Positions 15,674 through 23,158 of a stretch of 34,075 nucleotides of DNA are shown here, piece by piece. Location: assembly GCA_023544605.1 (NCBI GenBank), contig JAMJFQ010000003.1, positions 1-34,075 on the forward strand, read 5' to 3'. A program made the position numbers and the translations under genes. The stretch comes from ANME-2 cluster archaeon. GTDB lineage: Archaea; Halobacteriota; Methanosarcinia; Methanosarcinales; Methanocomedenaceae. The notes below the pieces were generated by a model. It had not been told where the DNA came from. It searched no databases and saw only the letters and a program-made list of their open reading frames with translations. Numbering within the stretch: position 1 is the stretch's first letter; each line of letters opens with the position of its first letter.

Positions 15674-16963
15674 TTGAAAGTATCTGTTATAGGTTCCGGT
15701 TATGTGGGTACGGTTACAGCAGCGTGTTTTGCTGAACTGGGTCATAGTGTGGTATGCATAGATATCGACCCTGAAAAGGTGGATATGATAAACAGGGGCG
15801 AGCCCCCGATCTATGAAGAGGGGCTAAAAGAGTTACTGAAAAAACATGCTGCTAAGACGCTCAGGGCCACTGCAGATTATGATGATGCCATATCCAACAC
15901 TGATATATCGTTCATCTGCGTGGGCACGCCGTCTGATGATGAAGGCAATATAGAGCTGTCCATTGTACGCGCAGCCAGTGAGAGCCTTGGTACCGCACTG
16001 GCAAAAAAAGAAGGATATCACGTAGTTGTGGTCAAAAGCACGGTGGTTCCCCAGACCACGGTAAAAGTAATAGTACCTATAATTGAGAACGTATCAGGTA
16101 AAAAAGCTGGTGTGGATTTCGGTGCTGCCATGAATCCCGAGTTCCTGCGTGAAGGAAAAGCAGTCTATGACTTCATGCATCCTGATAAGATAGTTGTGGG
16201 TGCTGTAGACCAGAGGTCAGATGATGCCGTATCCGCACTCTATGCAGGTCTTGATCGTGAGATAACCCATACTGATCCAAGCACTGCAGAGATGATAAAA
16301 TATGTCAATAATTCGTTCCTTGCCACAAAGATATCCTTCTCCAACGAGATAGGCAATATCTGCAAGCAACTGGGTATCGATACATATCAGGTTATGGAAG
16401 CCGTTGGCAAGGATTTCAGGATTTCACCGTATTTCCTGAACTCCGGTGCTGGTTTCGGGGGTTCATGCTTTCCTAAAGATGTAAAAGCGCTGATAGGAAA
16501 AGCCAGGGAGCAGGGATATGAGCCTATATTGCTTGAATCCGTGGTCAAGATCAATGAGGCTCAACCCCTGTTGATGATCGACCTGCTGGAGTCAAGGCTG
16601 GGAGAGCTGAGCGGCCTGACAATATCTGTGCTGGGTCTTGCTTTCAAGAACGATACTGATGATATCAGGGAGTCCAGGTCTATACCGGTTATCAGGACAC
16701 TACTTGATAAAGGCGCAATTGTAGCTGCTTATGACCCCATGGCTGCTGATAATATGCGCCGGTTGTTCGATGGTGATAGTATCCGGTACTGTGATAGTGC
16801 GGCACAGGCCCTGGAAGGCGCCAATGGCTGCCTGGTGATGACCGAGTGGGATGAGTTCAGGTCACTATGCAGCGAGTTTACTAAAATGGAGAGGCCGCTT
16901 GTGATCGATGGTCGTAATGTCGTGCATTGTGATGATATAGAATATGTGGGCCTCTGCTGGTGA
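15674..16963 (+). CDS. UDP-glucose 6-dehydrogenase family protein
   Basis: 429 residues. The start is a TTG seven bases after GGGTGA (15661-15666); the ATG at 15667 is out of frame and overlaps that site. It oxidises a UDP-hexose twice, using NAD, to a UDP-uronate. Signatures: NAD site VIGSGYVGTV, FICVGTPSDDEG, KSTVVPQTT, NPEFLREG, KYVNNSFLATKISFSNE, the catalytic Cys265 in GFGGSCFPKD, and LGLAFKNDTDDIRESRS in the C-terminal domain. UDP-glucose is the most likely substrate; UDP-ManNAc or UDP-GlcNAc dehydrogenases share the fold. Its place after GlmU suggests a role in surface glycans. Confidence 0.9.
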   Translation: MKVSVIGSGYVGTVTAACFAELGHSVVCIDIDPEKVDMINRGEPPIYEEGLKELLKKHAAKTLRATADYDDAISNTDISFICVGTPSDDEGNIELSIVRAASESLGTALAKKEGYHVVVVKSTVVPQTTVKVIVPIIENVSGKKAGVDFGAAMNPEFLREGKAVYDFMHPDKIVVGAVDQRSDDAVSALYAGLDREITHTDPSTAEMIKYVNNSFLATKISFSNEIGNICKQLGIDTYQVMEAVGKDFRISPYFLNSGAGFGGSCFPKDVKALIGKAREQGYEPILLESVVKINEAQPLLMIDLLESRLGELSGLTISVLGLAFKNDTDDIRESRSIPVIRTLLDKGAIVAAYDPMAADNMRRLFDGDSIRYCDSAAQALEGANGCLVMTEWDEFRSLCSEFTKMERPLVIDGRNVVHCDDIEYVGLCW

Positions 16964-16974
16964 GTGAGTTTCGC

Positions 16975-18120
16975 ATGACCTCAAAACGTTGTGAATATTT
17001 TGGTGAATCAGTGATAAGGGATATGACCAGATTGGCCTTGCGTCATGATGCCGTGAACCTTGCCCAGGGATTTCCCGATTTCCCTGCACCCGAAGAACTT
17101 AAAAAAGCTGCCTGTGAAGCGATAATAGCCGACCATAACCAGTACGCTATTACCTGGGGCGCCAGGGAACTGAGAGAAGCGATAGCGAACAAGTCCGCCC
17201 AGTTCAATGGTATCCAGGTAGACCCTGAGAAGGAAGTGACTGTGACCTGCGGCACCACTGAGGCTATGATGGCATCAATGCTGGCGGTTATCGATTCGGG
17301 AGATGAGGTCATCATCTTTGAACCGTTCTATGAGAATTACGGGCCTGATGCCGCAGTTTCCGGTGCAGTGCCCAAGTTCGTGCCCCTGGAAGGAGATGAT
17401 TTTACTTTTGATCATGATGATCTGGCGGCGGCGTTCAATCACCGGACCAAGGCACTGGTACTGAACACACCGAACAACCCCACCGGGAAGGTATTTGGTA
17501 AAGAGGAACTTTCGATCATAGCCGACCTTGCATTTGATCATGATATAACGGTGATCACAGATGAGATATACGAGCATATCATCTATGATGGGGCACAGCA
17601 TACCAGCATTGCCTCTATGGGTGATATGGATCAGCGCACCATTACCATAGGTGGTTTCAGTAAAACATACAGCGTTACCGGTTGGCGGGTGGGGTATGCG
17701 CTTGCACCGTCCCACCTTACAGGTGCCCTGCGCAAAGTGCATGATTTTCTCACAGTAGGTGCACCTGCTCCATTGCAGCATGCTTGTGTTGCAGCCCTCA
17801 ACCTGCCTCCAATGTACTATGAAGAATTGGTCAGCATGTATGATAAAAAGCGACATATGCTCTACAATGCACTTCAAAACAACGGCTTTAAGTGCACACT
17901 TCCCCAGGGGGCGTATTATATACTGGCTGACATTTCAGGTTTTGATCTGGGAGATGATGTCTCCTTTGCTCATTACCTGGCTTCTGAGATCGGTGTGGCG
18001 GCAGTGCCTGGTAGCAGTTTTTATAAAGTAGCTGAGATGGGAAGCAGTACGGTCAGGTTCACATTCTCAAAGAGTGATTCAACTCTCCAGGAAGCTGTCA
18101 TCAGGCTGGAAAACCTGTAA
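16975..18120 (+). CDS. Class I/II PLP-dependent aminotransferase
   Basis: 381 residues from the ATG at 16975. A GTG at 16960 overlapping the dehydrogenase stop would add five residues; GGTGAGTGAG upstream favours the ATG. Fold-type I signatures: NLAQGFPDFPAP, YAITWGARELREAIA, the cofactor contacts CGTTEAM and NTPNNPTGK, DEIYEHIIYD, and the PLP lysine in GGFSKTYSVTGWRVGYA. The C-terminal Arg in VRFTFSKS can bind the substrate carboxylate. Aspartate, aromatic and glutamine/kynurenine-type transaminases share this pattern, so the substrate is uncertain. Tight linkage to the dehydrogenase suggests co-transcription, not necessarily a shared pathway. Confidence 0.85.
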   Translation: MTSKRCEYFGESVIRDMTRLALRHDAVNLAQGFPDFPAPEELKKAACEAIIADHNQYAITWGARELREAIANKSAQFNGIQVDPEKEVTVTCGTTEAMMASMLAVIDSGDEVIIFEPFYENYGPDAAVSGAVPKFVPLEGDDFTFDHDDLAAAFNHRTKALVLNTPNNPTGKVFGKEELSIIADLAFDHDITVITDEIYEHIIYDGAQHTSIASMGDMDQRTITIGGFSKTYSVTGWRVGYALAPSHLTGALRKVHDFLTVGAPAPLQHACVAALNLPPMYYEELVSMYDKKRHMLYNALQNNGFKCTLPQGAYYILADISGFDLGDDVSFAHYLASEIGVAAVPGSSFYKVAEMGSSTVRFTFSKSDSTLQEAVIRLENL

Positions 18121-18183
18121 CATTCGCTCCAATATCGATGTACTTATTTACAAGGAGTTACTAATTGAAATTTTGGTGAGACT

Positions 18184-18936
18184 ATGCCAGGTGATGAAAG
18201 ATCTCAATATGGAGAAAACGTTACAATCATTACTAAGCCGATATCACTTGAAAATCCGATTATTGTAGAAGGTTTTCCTGGAATTGGGCTAGTGGGGAAT
18301 ATTGCCAGCCAGCATCTGATAGATGAACTTGAGATGGAATATATGGGAAGTATTGAATCGAGATATTTCCCGCCAATTGCAGTGCTGTTCAATGGTATTA
18401 TCAATATGCCTGTGCGCATATATGAGAGTGTTGAACATAACATTTTGGCCGTCATTTCAGATATTCCTATTCATCCAACTATTTCATACGAGGTCAGCAA
18501 GGTCCTGATAGACTGGGCCCAGTCGGTCAATGTGAAGGAGATCATCTCAATTGCCGGGATAGCTACCATGTCTGCTGAAAATAAGGTCTTCGGGGCAGCT
18601 ACCAACGATACGATGCTTGAGAAGATAAAGGAACATGTTGAGGTGTTCCAGGTGGGTACTATTAGCGGCATTTCCGGTAGTGTGATGACCGAATGTTATA
18701 TGCGCAACATTCCTGCCATAAGCCTCTTAGGTGAGACAAACAGCCCGAATCCTGATCCCAGGGCATCGGCTATGGTTATCAAGATACTTAACAAGATCTA
18801 TGACCTTTCCATTAACACTGAGAATCTAATAGACCAGGCCGAACAGATAGAAATTGAACTGCATAAACTGGCTGAACAGGTCAAGTCTTCAGAGGAGGGT
18901 GACCAGCCCAGACGTGAGTTCCCTATGTACGGGTAA
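18184..18936 (+). CDS. Proteasome assembly chaperone family (PAC2) protein with C-terminal HbYX-like tail
   Basis: 250 residues, GGTGAG ribosome binding site five bases before the ATG. PAC2-fold signatures: ENPIIVEGFPGIGLVGNIA near residue 24, a SRYFPPIAVLFNG segment, ISDIPIHP, IISIAGIATM, and GSVMTECYMRNIPAISLLGETNSPNPDPRAS. A C-terminal helical tail (LIDQAEQIEIELHKLAEQV) ends in FPMYG, whose last three residues fit the hydrophobic-Tyr-any (HbYX) motif that docks into pockets of the 20S proteasome. Archaeal homologs (PbaA-like) act in proteasome assembly or binding. The function is inferred from family and tail. Confidence 0.85.
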   Translation: MPGDERSQYGENVTIITKPISLENPIIVEGFPGIGLVGNIASQHLIDELEMEYMGSIESRYFPPIAVLFNGIINMPVRIYESVEHNILAVISDIPIHPTISYEVSKVLIDWAQSVNVKEIISIAGIATMSAENKVFGAATNDTMLEKIKEHVEVFQVGTISGISGSVMTECYMRNIPAISLLGETNSPNPDPRASAMVIKILNKIYDLSINTENLIDQAEQIEIELHKLAEQVKSSEEGDQPRREFPMYG

Positions 18937-18959
18937 TATGAAATATGGGAGTGTAGTGA

Positions 18960-19349
18960 ATGCAATATGTAGCGATTACAGGTATATCATCCCAGGTACT
19001 CAAGGACCTTCAGGAGAACCGTATACGTACTATTGAGATACACAGTCCCCACAATTTTTTCTCGGTATATTCTACTGATGTTGGAGACCTTATTTTCCTG
19101 ACAAAATCCAGTTACGATGACATTAAGGCAGGTACAATAGGCATGTTGGCCAGGATAAAGGAACGGCAAGTAGCTATGCATCGTCTTGTTCACAGATCGG
19201 GTGAGATGTTTGAAGAGGGTGAAACTTTTGCTGCAAGGCTTCAACTGGAATTGCAGGGGATTGGCAGGGTGCGCACGGTCAATAAGGCTGTGATGGGACA
19301 GCCTTTCCTGGTAGATGCTGATAGTGTTACTTACCTGGAAGCAAGATGA
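18960..19349 (+). CDS. DUF473 family protein
   Basis: 129 residues starting MQYVAITGIS, GTGTAGTG just upstream. The protein matches the archaeal DUF473 pattern as I remember it: IRTIEIHSPHNFF, GDLIFLTKSSYDDIKAGTIGMLARI and the final QPFLVDADSVTYLEAR. It looks like a small beta-rich domain without catalytic motifs that I can identify. Function is unknown. It follows the PAC2 gene by 23 bases and is probably in the same transcript. Confidence 0.7.
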   Translation: MQYVAITGISSQVLKDLQENRIRTIEIHSPHNFFSVYSTDVGDLIFLTKSSYDDIKAGTIGMLARIKERQVAMHRLVHRSGEMFEEGETFAARLQLELQGIGRVRTVNKAVMGQPFLVDADSVTYLEAR

Positions 19350-19446
19350 TGTCGGGATGACCCTGTTGTATCTGCAGTAGTACCAAAGAGTTTTTATGGT
19401 TAGAATACTATTTTGAAGTCCACTGGTCAAATCGGTAAACGCCTGT

Positions 19447-19524
19447 GGGCTCGTGGCTTAGCCAGGATATAGCGCCGGGCTTCTAACCCGGATGTCGAGG
19501 GTTCGAATCCCTCCGGGCCCGCCA
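19447..19524 (+). tRNA. tRNA-Arg(TCT), CCA encoded
   Basis: The acceptor stem GGGCTCG pairs with CGGGCCC (19514-19520, one G-T pair), followed by discriminator G and an encoded CCA (19522-19524). The anticodon stem CCGGG/CCCGG encloses CTTCTAA, giving anticodon TCT. The T arm is GAGGG-TTCGAAT-CCCTC. No intron. A TATA-like GTTTTTATGG around 19389-19398 could be its promoter. Confidence 0.95.
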
Positions 19525-19548
19525 GTTGATAATTGATCAAAAAAGAGT

Positions 19549-19654
<106 letters not shown>

Positions 19655-19657
19655 TAA

Positions 19658-19678
19658 TTTTTTGTGTATAGTACACAA
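19658..19678 (+). terminator. T-run and hairpin after tRNA-Thr
   Basis: A TTTTTT run (19658-19663) follows the tRNA 3' end and could terminate transcription. It leads into TTGTGTA-TAG-TACACAA (19662-19678), a perfect 7-bp inverted repeat. Confidence 0.45.
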
Positions 19679-19742
19679 CACTGTGGTCCTGATGGGTAAA
19701 AACCCGGTTTAATAATTTAAATTCGCATTAAAATAAAAATAG

Positions 19743-19751
19743 ATATATAAG
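19743..19751 (+). promoter_or_regulatory. TATA box of the three-span membrane protein gene
   Basis: ATATATAAG lies about 43-51 bases before the ATG at 19794, with an AGGTGA ribosome binding site at 19784-19789 in the resulting leader of about 20 nt. Confidence 0.45.
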
Positions 19752-19793
19752 TTATTTATATGTTAATGTATTAAACCTAAATTAGGTGAATAA

Positions 19794-20153
19794 ATGTCTG
19801 ACATTTATGATTTAGTATCAATATTTTTCAATCTGGCCTCAATTATCCTGGGATTGCTCGGATTATATTTTGTTATCAAGAATTGGCAAACGTGGCAAAA
19901 AATAGGTGTGGACCTCATAAAAGCCAGGGCATTCCTTGATAAGAAATTTTTAGAAAAAAATTGGCTTTACCTGGTGATAGTTGGTGGAATAATCATGTTC
20001 CGTAGAATTTACCGGTATCTGGAACTTTATTCCACCGAATTTCCCGGGGTCGGAGTAATTGAGGTTTTGTTTGACTTTTTAGGTTTTTTAGTAATATTAA
20101 TCCTTGTGTTAATGGCATATCAGTGGTATAAGATCATCCAGTCTCATATCTGA
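19794..20153 (+). CDS. Small membrane protein, three predicted spans
   Basis: 119 residues with a good AGGTGA site. Hydrophobic segments are IFFNLASIILGLLGLYFVI, WLYLVIVGGIIMFRRIY (partly hydrophobic) and VLFDFLGFLVILILVLMAY. A basic amphipathic region (KNWQTWQKIGVDLIKARAFLDKKF) lies between the first two. It ends YKIIQSHI. No family is recognised and no neighbour suggests a role; it has its own promoter. Confidence 0.6.
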   Translation: MSDIYDLVSIFFNLASIILGLLGLYFVIKNWQTWQKIGVDLIKARAFLDKKFLEKNWLYLVIVGGIIMFRRIYRYLELYSTEFPGVGVIEVLFDFLGFLVILILVLMAYQWYKIIQSHI

Positions 20154-20212
20154 AAAATACTATTATCTTGTCACAGACCTGTTATTGGATTAATACCACC
20201 CTCACATCAAAA

Positions 20213-20222
20213 CCTTTATGAA
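20213..20222 (+). promoter_or_regulatory. Possible TATA box of the FMN-binding protein gene
   Basis: CCTTTATGAA lies about 35-40 bases before the ATG at 20256, leaving a leader of roughly ten to fifteen bases that contains a GGTGA ribosome binding site. Confidence 0.35.
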
Positions 20223-20255
20223 CATCGATAACTACAATAATCAATGGTGAACAAT

Positions 20256-20654
20256 ATGGTCAAATTATCCCCTGACGTTAAGGAAGTAATCCAAAAACAG
20301 AAACCTCTGCCTATTGCAACAGCAGATAGTACCGGTAAGCCTAATGTGGTTTTTGTTGGTACGTGGAAGTTCATTGATGATGAGACTATAATGATCGTGG
20401 ATAATTTCTTTAAAAAAACCGCAGTAAATCTCAAAGCCAATCCCAGGCTGTCCATTGTGGCTTATGATAGTGAATCCAAGCAGTCATATCAGGTCAAGGG
20501 TTCGGTAGATTATCTTGATGAGGGCGACCGTTTCGATGAAGCCAAAGCCATAGCACAAGCAAAGAACCTACCAGGCAAGGCTGTTGTAATATTCCACATT
20601 GAAGAGGTCTATGATGCCGTGTACGGAAAACATGCCGGTGAACAAATAGCTTAA
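20256..20654 (+). CDS. Pyridoxamine 5'-phosphate oxidase-like FMN-binding split-barrel protein
   Basis: 132 residues from the ATG at 20256, placed five bases after GGTGA; the ATG at 20244 overlaps that site. The pattern is that of short archaeal split-barrel flavoproteins: an N-terminal helix (SPDVKEVIQKQKPLPIATAD), GKPNVVFVGTWKFIDDETIMIVDNFFKKTAVNLKANPRLSIVAYD, then SYQVKGSVDYLD and a C-terminal strand AVVIFHIEEVYDAVYG. The region KKTAVNLKANPR matches the FMN phosphate-binding part. Substrate unknown; these proteins bind FMN or F420 and some reduce small molecules. Confidence 0.75.
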   Translation: MVKLSPDVKEVIQKQKPLPIATADSTGKPNVVFVGTWKFIDDETIMIVDNFFKKTAVNLKANPRLSIVAYDSESKQSYQVKGSVDYLDEGDRFDEAKAIAQAKNLPGKAVVIFHIEEVYDAVYGKHAGEQIA

Positions 20655-20691
20655 TAGTAATAATTATCGAATAAAATCTTTTGGTGATCAA

Positions 20692-21045
20692 TTGACAGAA
20701 ACAGCATCGAAAAAACAGAATGATAAAGACGTATACATTGGTGATGAATTCTCTGAAGAAGAGGATTCACAGGGAGAACAGGAGGTCAATGAACTGGAAG
20801 GCTTGTATGACCTTTTAATACCGCCTGGAGTACCTGAATCATTGATAGTGGAACTGGTGGATGAGTTTGATCTGGAACCGGTGACCAGACTTGCCAATGT
20901 TGACATCGTTGAAGTTGACCCTCGCGAACTTATGGCACTGCGCGGTGATTTGGAAATAGTAAACGAGGCCCACGATTACATGGTCAAGCGAATGCATGAA
21001 ATAACGAATGGTGGATATAAAAGCCCGTGGGTAGATAACGATTGA
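20692..21045 (+). CDS. Acidic protein, unknown function
   Basis: 117 residues from a TTG with GGTGAT three bases upstream (20683-20688). The first 40 residues are very acidic and probably disordered (DEFSEEEDSQGEQEVNELEG). The rest looks folded: LYDLLIPPGVPESLIVELVDEFDLEPVTRLANVDIVEVDPRELMALRGDLEIV. No family is recognised. It converges with the activator gene, whose stop lies two bases beyond its own, so the two genes end back to back. A link between them is only positional. Confidence 0.55.
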   Translation: MTETASKKQNDKDVYIGDEFSEEEDSQGEQEVNELEGLYDLLIPPGVPESLIVELVDEFDLEPVTRLANVDIVEVDPRELMALRGDLEIVNEAHDYMVKRMHEITNGGYKSPWVDND

Positions 21046-21047
21046 AC

Positions 21048-21761
21048 CTATCTGCTGCTATTTGATCTTTCCCTGTACAGAGCTGCACCCAGGGCATTGA
21101 CCAGCTGGGGTGCAATCGGTACTTCTATTTTTGAATCCAGCACAGCATTTACTGCATCGACTATACCTGTGTTCTGTACCGTACCACCAATGAGCATTAC
21201 CTTATCGGCAGGCGGGACCATCTGGGCGATACGCCGTGCAAAAGCCTGGTGCAGTCCGTATATGACGTCTTCCATAGTGTATCCCCCAACAAGCTGAGAG
21301 ATCATCTCAGATATAGCGAACACGCCACATGTGTTGTTTATCTGTACTTCTTTTGTTGCCCGTTGGTGCATATCGCCCAGAGAGTCGACAGGTATGTCAA
21401 AATAGCGTGCGGCCAGTTCTAAAAAAGCGCCTGTGCCTGCACTGCACTTATCGTTTATAATAAAGGTATTACTGCGCAGGTCGATGACTTTTGTGTCCTG
21501 CCCGCCGATATCAATAATAACCTGTGCCTCTGGGTCATGATATCTGGCACCCAGTGATGCAGCGGTTATTTCAGTTATTGCAGTAAAGTGGGGTACTTTC
21601 TTCCTGAAATAGCCGGTGGATATAATGCGCTTTTCATCCTGTCCATCATCTATCAGTTCCCTCCAGCGATGGCTCGGCACAACTTCTGAGAAAATTATCT
21701 CTCCTGTTTCCATATGCACTATTTTGGCAGTGGTACTGCCCACATCAAGCCCTATATTCAC
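21048..21761 (-). CDS. BadF/BadG/BcrA/BcrD-type ATPase, activator of an HgdB-like protein
   Basis: 237 residues of the ASKHA fold. Signatures: NIGLDVGSTTAKIV (phosphate 1), IDIGGQDTKVI (phosphate 2), and the two cysteines that bridge a [4Fe-4S] cluster between subunits in activators, DKCSAGTGAFLE and NNTCGVFAISEMISQ, then LIGGTVQNTGI for adenosine. Homologs use ATP to inject low-potential electrons into a 2-hydroxyacyl-CoA-dehydratase or double-cubane partner. The start overlaps the stop of the upstream HgdB-like gene by four bases, so the pair is one operon and probably one enzyme system. Related pairs occur in methanogens without known substrate. Confidence 0.9.
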   Translation of the reverse strand: MNIGLDVGSTTAKIVHMETGEIIFSEVVPSHRWRELIDDGQDEKRIISTGYFRKKVPHFTAITEITAASLGARYHDPEAQVIIDIGGQDTKVIDLRSNTFIINDKCSAGTGAFLELAARYFDIPVDSLGDMHQRATKEVQINNTCGVFAISEMISQLVGGYTMEDVIYGLHQAFARRIAQMVPPADKVMLIGGTVQNTGIVDAVNAVLDSKIEVPIAPQLVNALGAALYRERSNSSR

Positions 21762-22699
21762 GGCATTACCTCCAGCATCTCTGCAAAGGCTTCCAGCCTG
21801 AGCTTGAGCTGTTCAGAAGACGGGCGGGGCAGGTCGCCCTGGACGGTCAAGATGGGGTAATCAAGGTGCTGTCTGAATATTTCATCTTCCAGGGTATGAT
21901 GGCAGGCAAATTGGGTATAATGTATGACTCCATCTACACGCCTCTGGCGCAGTTCATCCTGTATGAACCATACCCTGGTCTCAATGGGCCCGGCAAATGA
22001 GTACTTTGTATAATTACGGGCCAGGGAATCAAGGTCACACCCCCCCAGACGTATGAACTCGTACGGCAGTTCATCATATACTATATGCAATCCGAAACCT
22101 TCAGCCACCTCATGGAAGTCCGGATATATGGGCGGGACACCAATAAGTGCCACCCTGCTGGTATATTCTACATCTGCTTCGGGTATGCTGTCAAGTGTTC
22201 TTTCAAATGCATCCAGGTCTCCTGCCAGGTCACTGAACGATATCAGTGCTGAGAACACATCACTTGCCCGTGCACGGTCATTCACCCTTTGTTCATCCAG
22301 TGCCTTGCCCCTGGATTTCAGGTCAGTGATGCGGGTAATTATTCCGTCATCTTGTACGCCGCCAAGAAACAAGCTGAGTTTTTCCAGTTGTGATCTAAAG
22401 TAATCTGTATCCCCATCAAAGGGATAAAAGAAATAATGAGTAGGCTTACCGCTCAGCTCTGCTTTTTGCCCATCCACCAGTGCGTTGTGGCAGTCACCGC
22501 CGGCAACCACTACCAGCGAATCAATGTCCAGTTCACCGCTCAGGATCATATCCCTCCACACAGCGGTCCAGGCACACAGTTTACTAGCCGGACTTGAGGA
22601 GGAGCCAGGTACTACATTGTTCACATCCAGGGGGCGCTTACCGCATGCATAAATGAGTTCAGGCGGCACCAGGGCAGTTATACCGACCGTATCTTTCAT
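21758..22699 (-). CDS. HgdB-like (2-hydroxyacyl-CoA dehydratase / double-cubane cluster family) protein
   Basis: 313 residues from the ATG at 22699, giving MKDTVGITALVPPELIYACG, the expected family N-terminus. The frame stays open upstream to a TTG at 22756, but those 19 extra residues are encoded in unrelated sequence and in the end of the MITE-like element. Cysteines that could hold an iron-sulfur cluster are Cys19 (IYACGKRP), Cys42 (SKLCAWT) and Cys70 (GGDCHN) in the first half, and GGCDLD and FACHHT in the second. The C-terminal PILTVQGDLPRPSSEQLKLRLEAF is typical. It is reduced by the ATPase encoded next. Substrate unknown: a CoA ester dehydration or a small-molecule reduction are both possible. 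Confidence 0.82.
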   Translation of the reverse strand: MKDTVGITALVPPELIYACGKRPLDVNNVVPGSSSSPASKLCAWTAVWRDMILSGELDIDSLVVVAGGDCHNALVDGQKAELSGKPTHYFFYPFDGDTDYFRSQLEKLSLFLGGVQDDGIITRITDLKSRGKALDEQRVNDRARASDVFSALISFSDLAGDLDAFERTLDSIPEADVEYTSRVALIGVPPIYPDFHEVAEGFGLHIVYDELPYEFIRLGGCDLDSLARNYTKYSFAGPIETRVWFIQDELRQRRVDGVIHYTQFACHHTLEDEIFRQHLDYPILTVQGDLPRPSSEQLKLRLEAFAEMLEVMP

Positions 22700-22743
22700 C
22701 GGGTGACAATAGATTTGTTCACTATTATCTCTTACCCCCAACA

Positions 22744-22919
22744 GGCACTGTACCAAAAATCAGTTATTTTGTTGACACCGACTTAGGGTAAAATCTGTGT
22801 TAATCAGTGAAATCTGTGTCTGAAAAATAAATAGACACAGATTTCACAGATTCACACTGATTTGTAGTCGCATTTGCATCTGATATATTCGCTGTATAAC
22901 TGGATTTTGGTATTGTGTC
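22744..22919. mobile_element. MITE-like palindromic element, right (inverted) copy
   Basis: A 176-bp element whose reverse complement matches 131-308 nearly base for base over the ends and the middle. The ends are GGCACTGTACCAAAAATCAG and, inverted, GACACAATACCAAAATCCAG. The internal imperfect hairpin is at 22791-22863. The segment GTCGGTGTCAACAAAATAAC is identical in both copies when aligned. Its left end lies 44 bases before the ATG of the HgdB-like gene. No coding capacity. Confidence 0.72.
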
Positions 22920-23015
22920 ATTCGTATTCATTGCCAAATCCACTGAAAACGTTATGAAAGATTGGGATTTCGGAAAAGTTATTAAGGGTGCTGTTTATTG
23001 TTGTCATGTTTGATG

Positions 23016-23082
23016 CAAAGTAATATCATCACTTTATATTACAAATAAATTATGTATTTATTGTGATGATATTACAACTTTG
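23016..23082. repeat. Second palindrome between the MITE-like copy and queA
   Basis: TAATATCATCAC and GTGATGATATTA pair over 12 bp, extended by CAAAG/CTTTG with a small bulge, around a 30-base AT-rich loop. At 23089-23112 follows ATAACTGGATTATGGGACTG, another copy of the MITE end, and 22932-22945 looks like a decayed opposite end. The block 22920-23112 may be a second, diverged element of the same family. Confidence 0.55.
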
Positions 23083-23158
23083 TATTACATAACTGGATTA
23101 TGGGACTGTGCCCCCCCAACATAAAGATTTAATCATATGAATCCTATGGGGGACTGGC

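Noticed and set aside
17275..17877. 200-codon minus-strand open frame
   Set aside because: Antisense to the aminotransferase, which has an intact PLP motif; no homology or ribosome binding site visible.
10006..18120. Complete surface-polysaccharide or N-glycosylation island
   Set aside because: Only precursor enzymes are present; there are no glycosyltransferases, flippases or oligosaccharyltransferase genes in the window.
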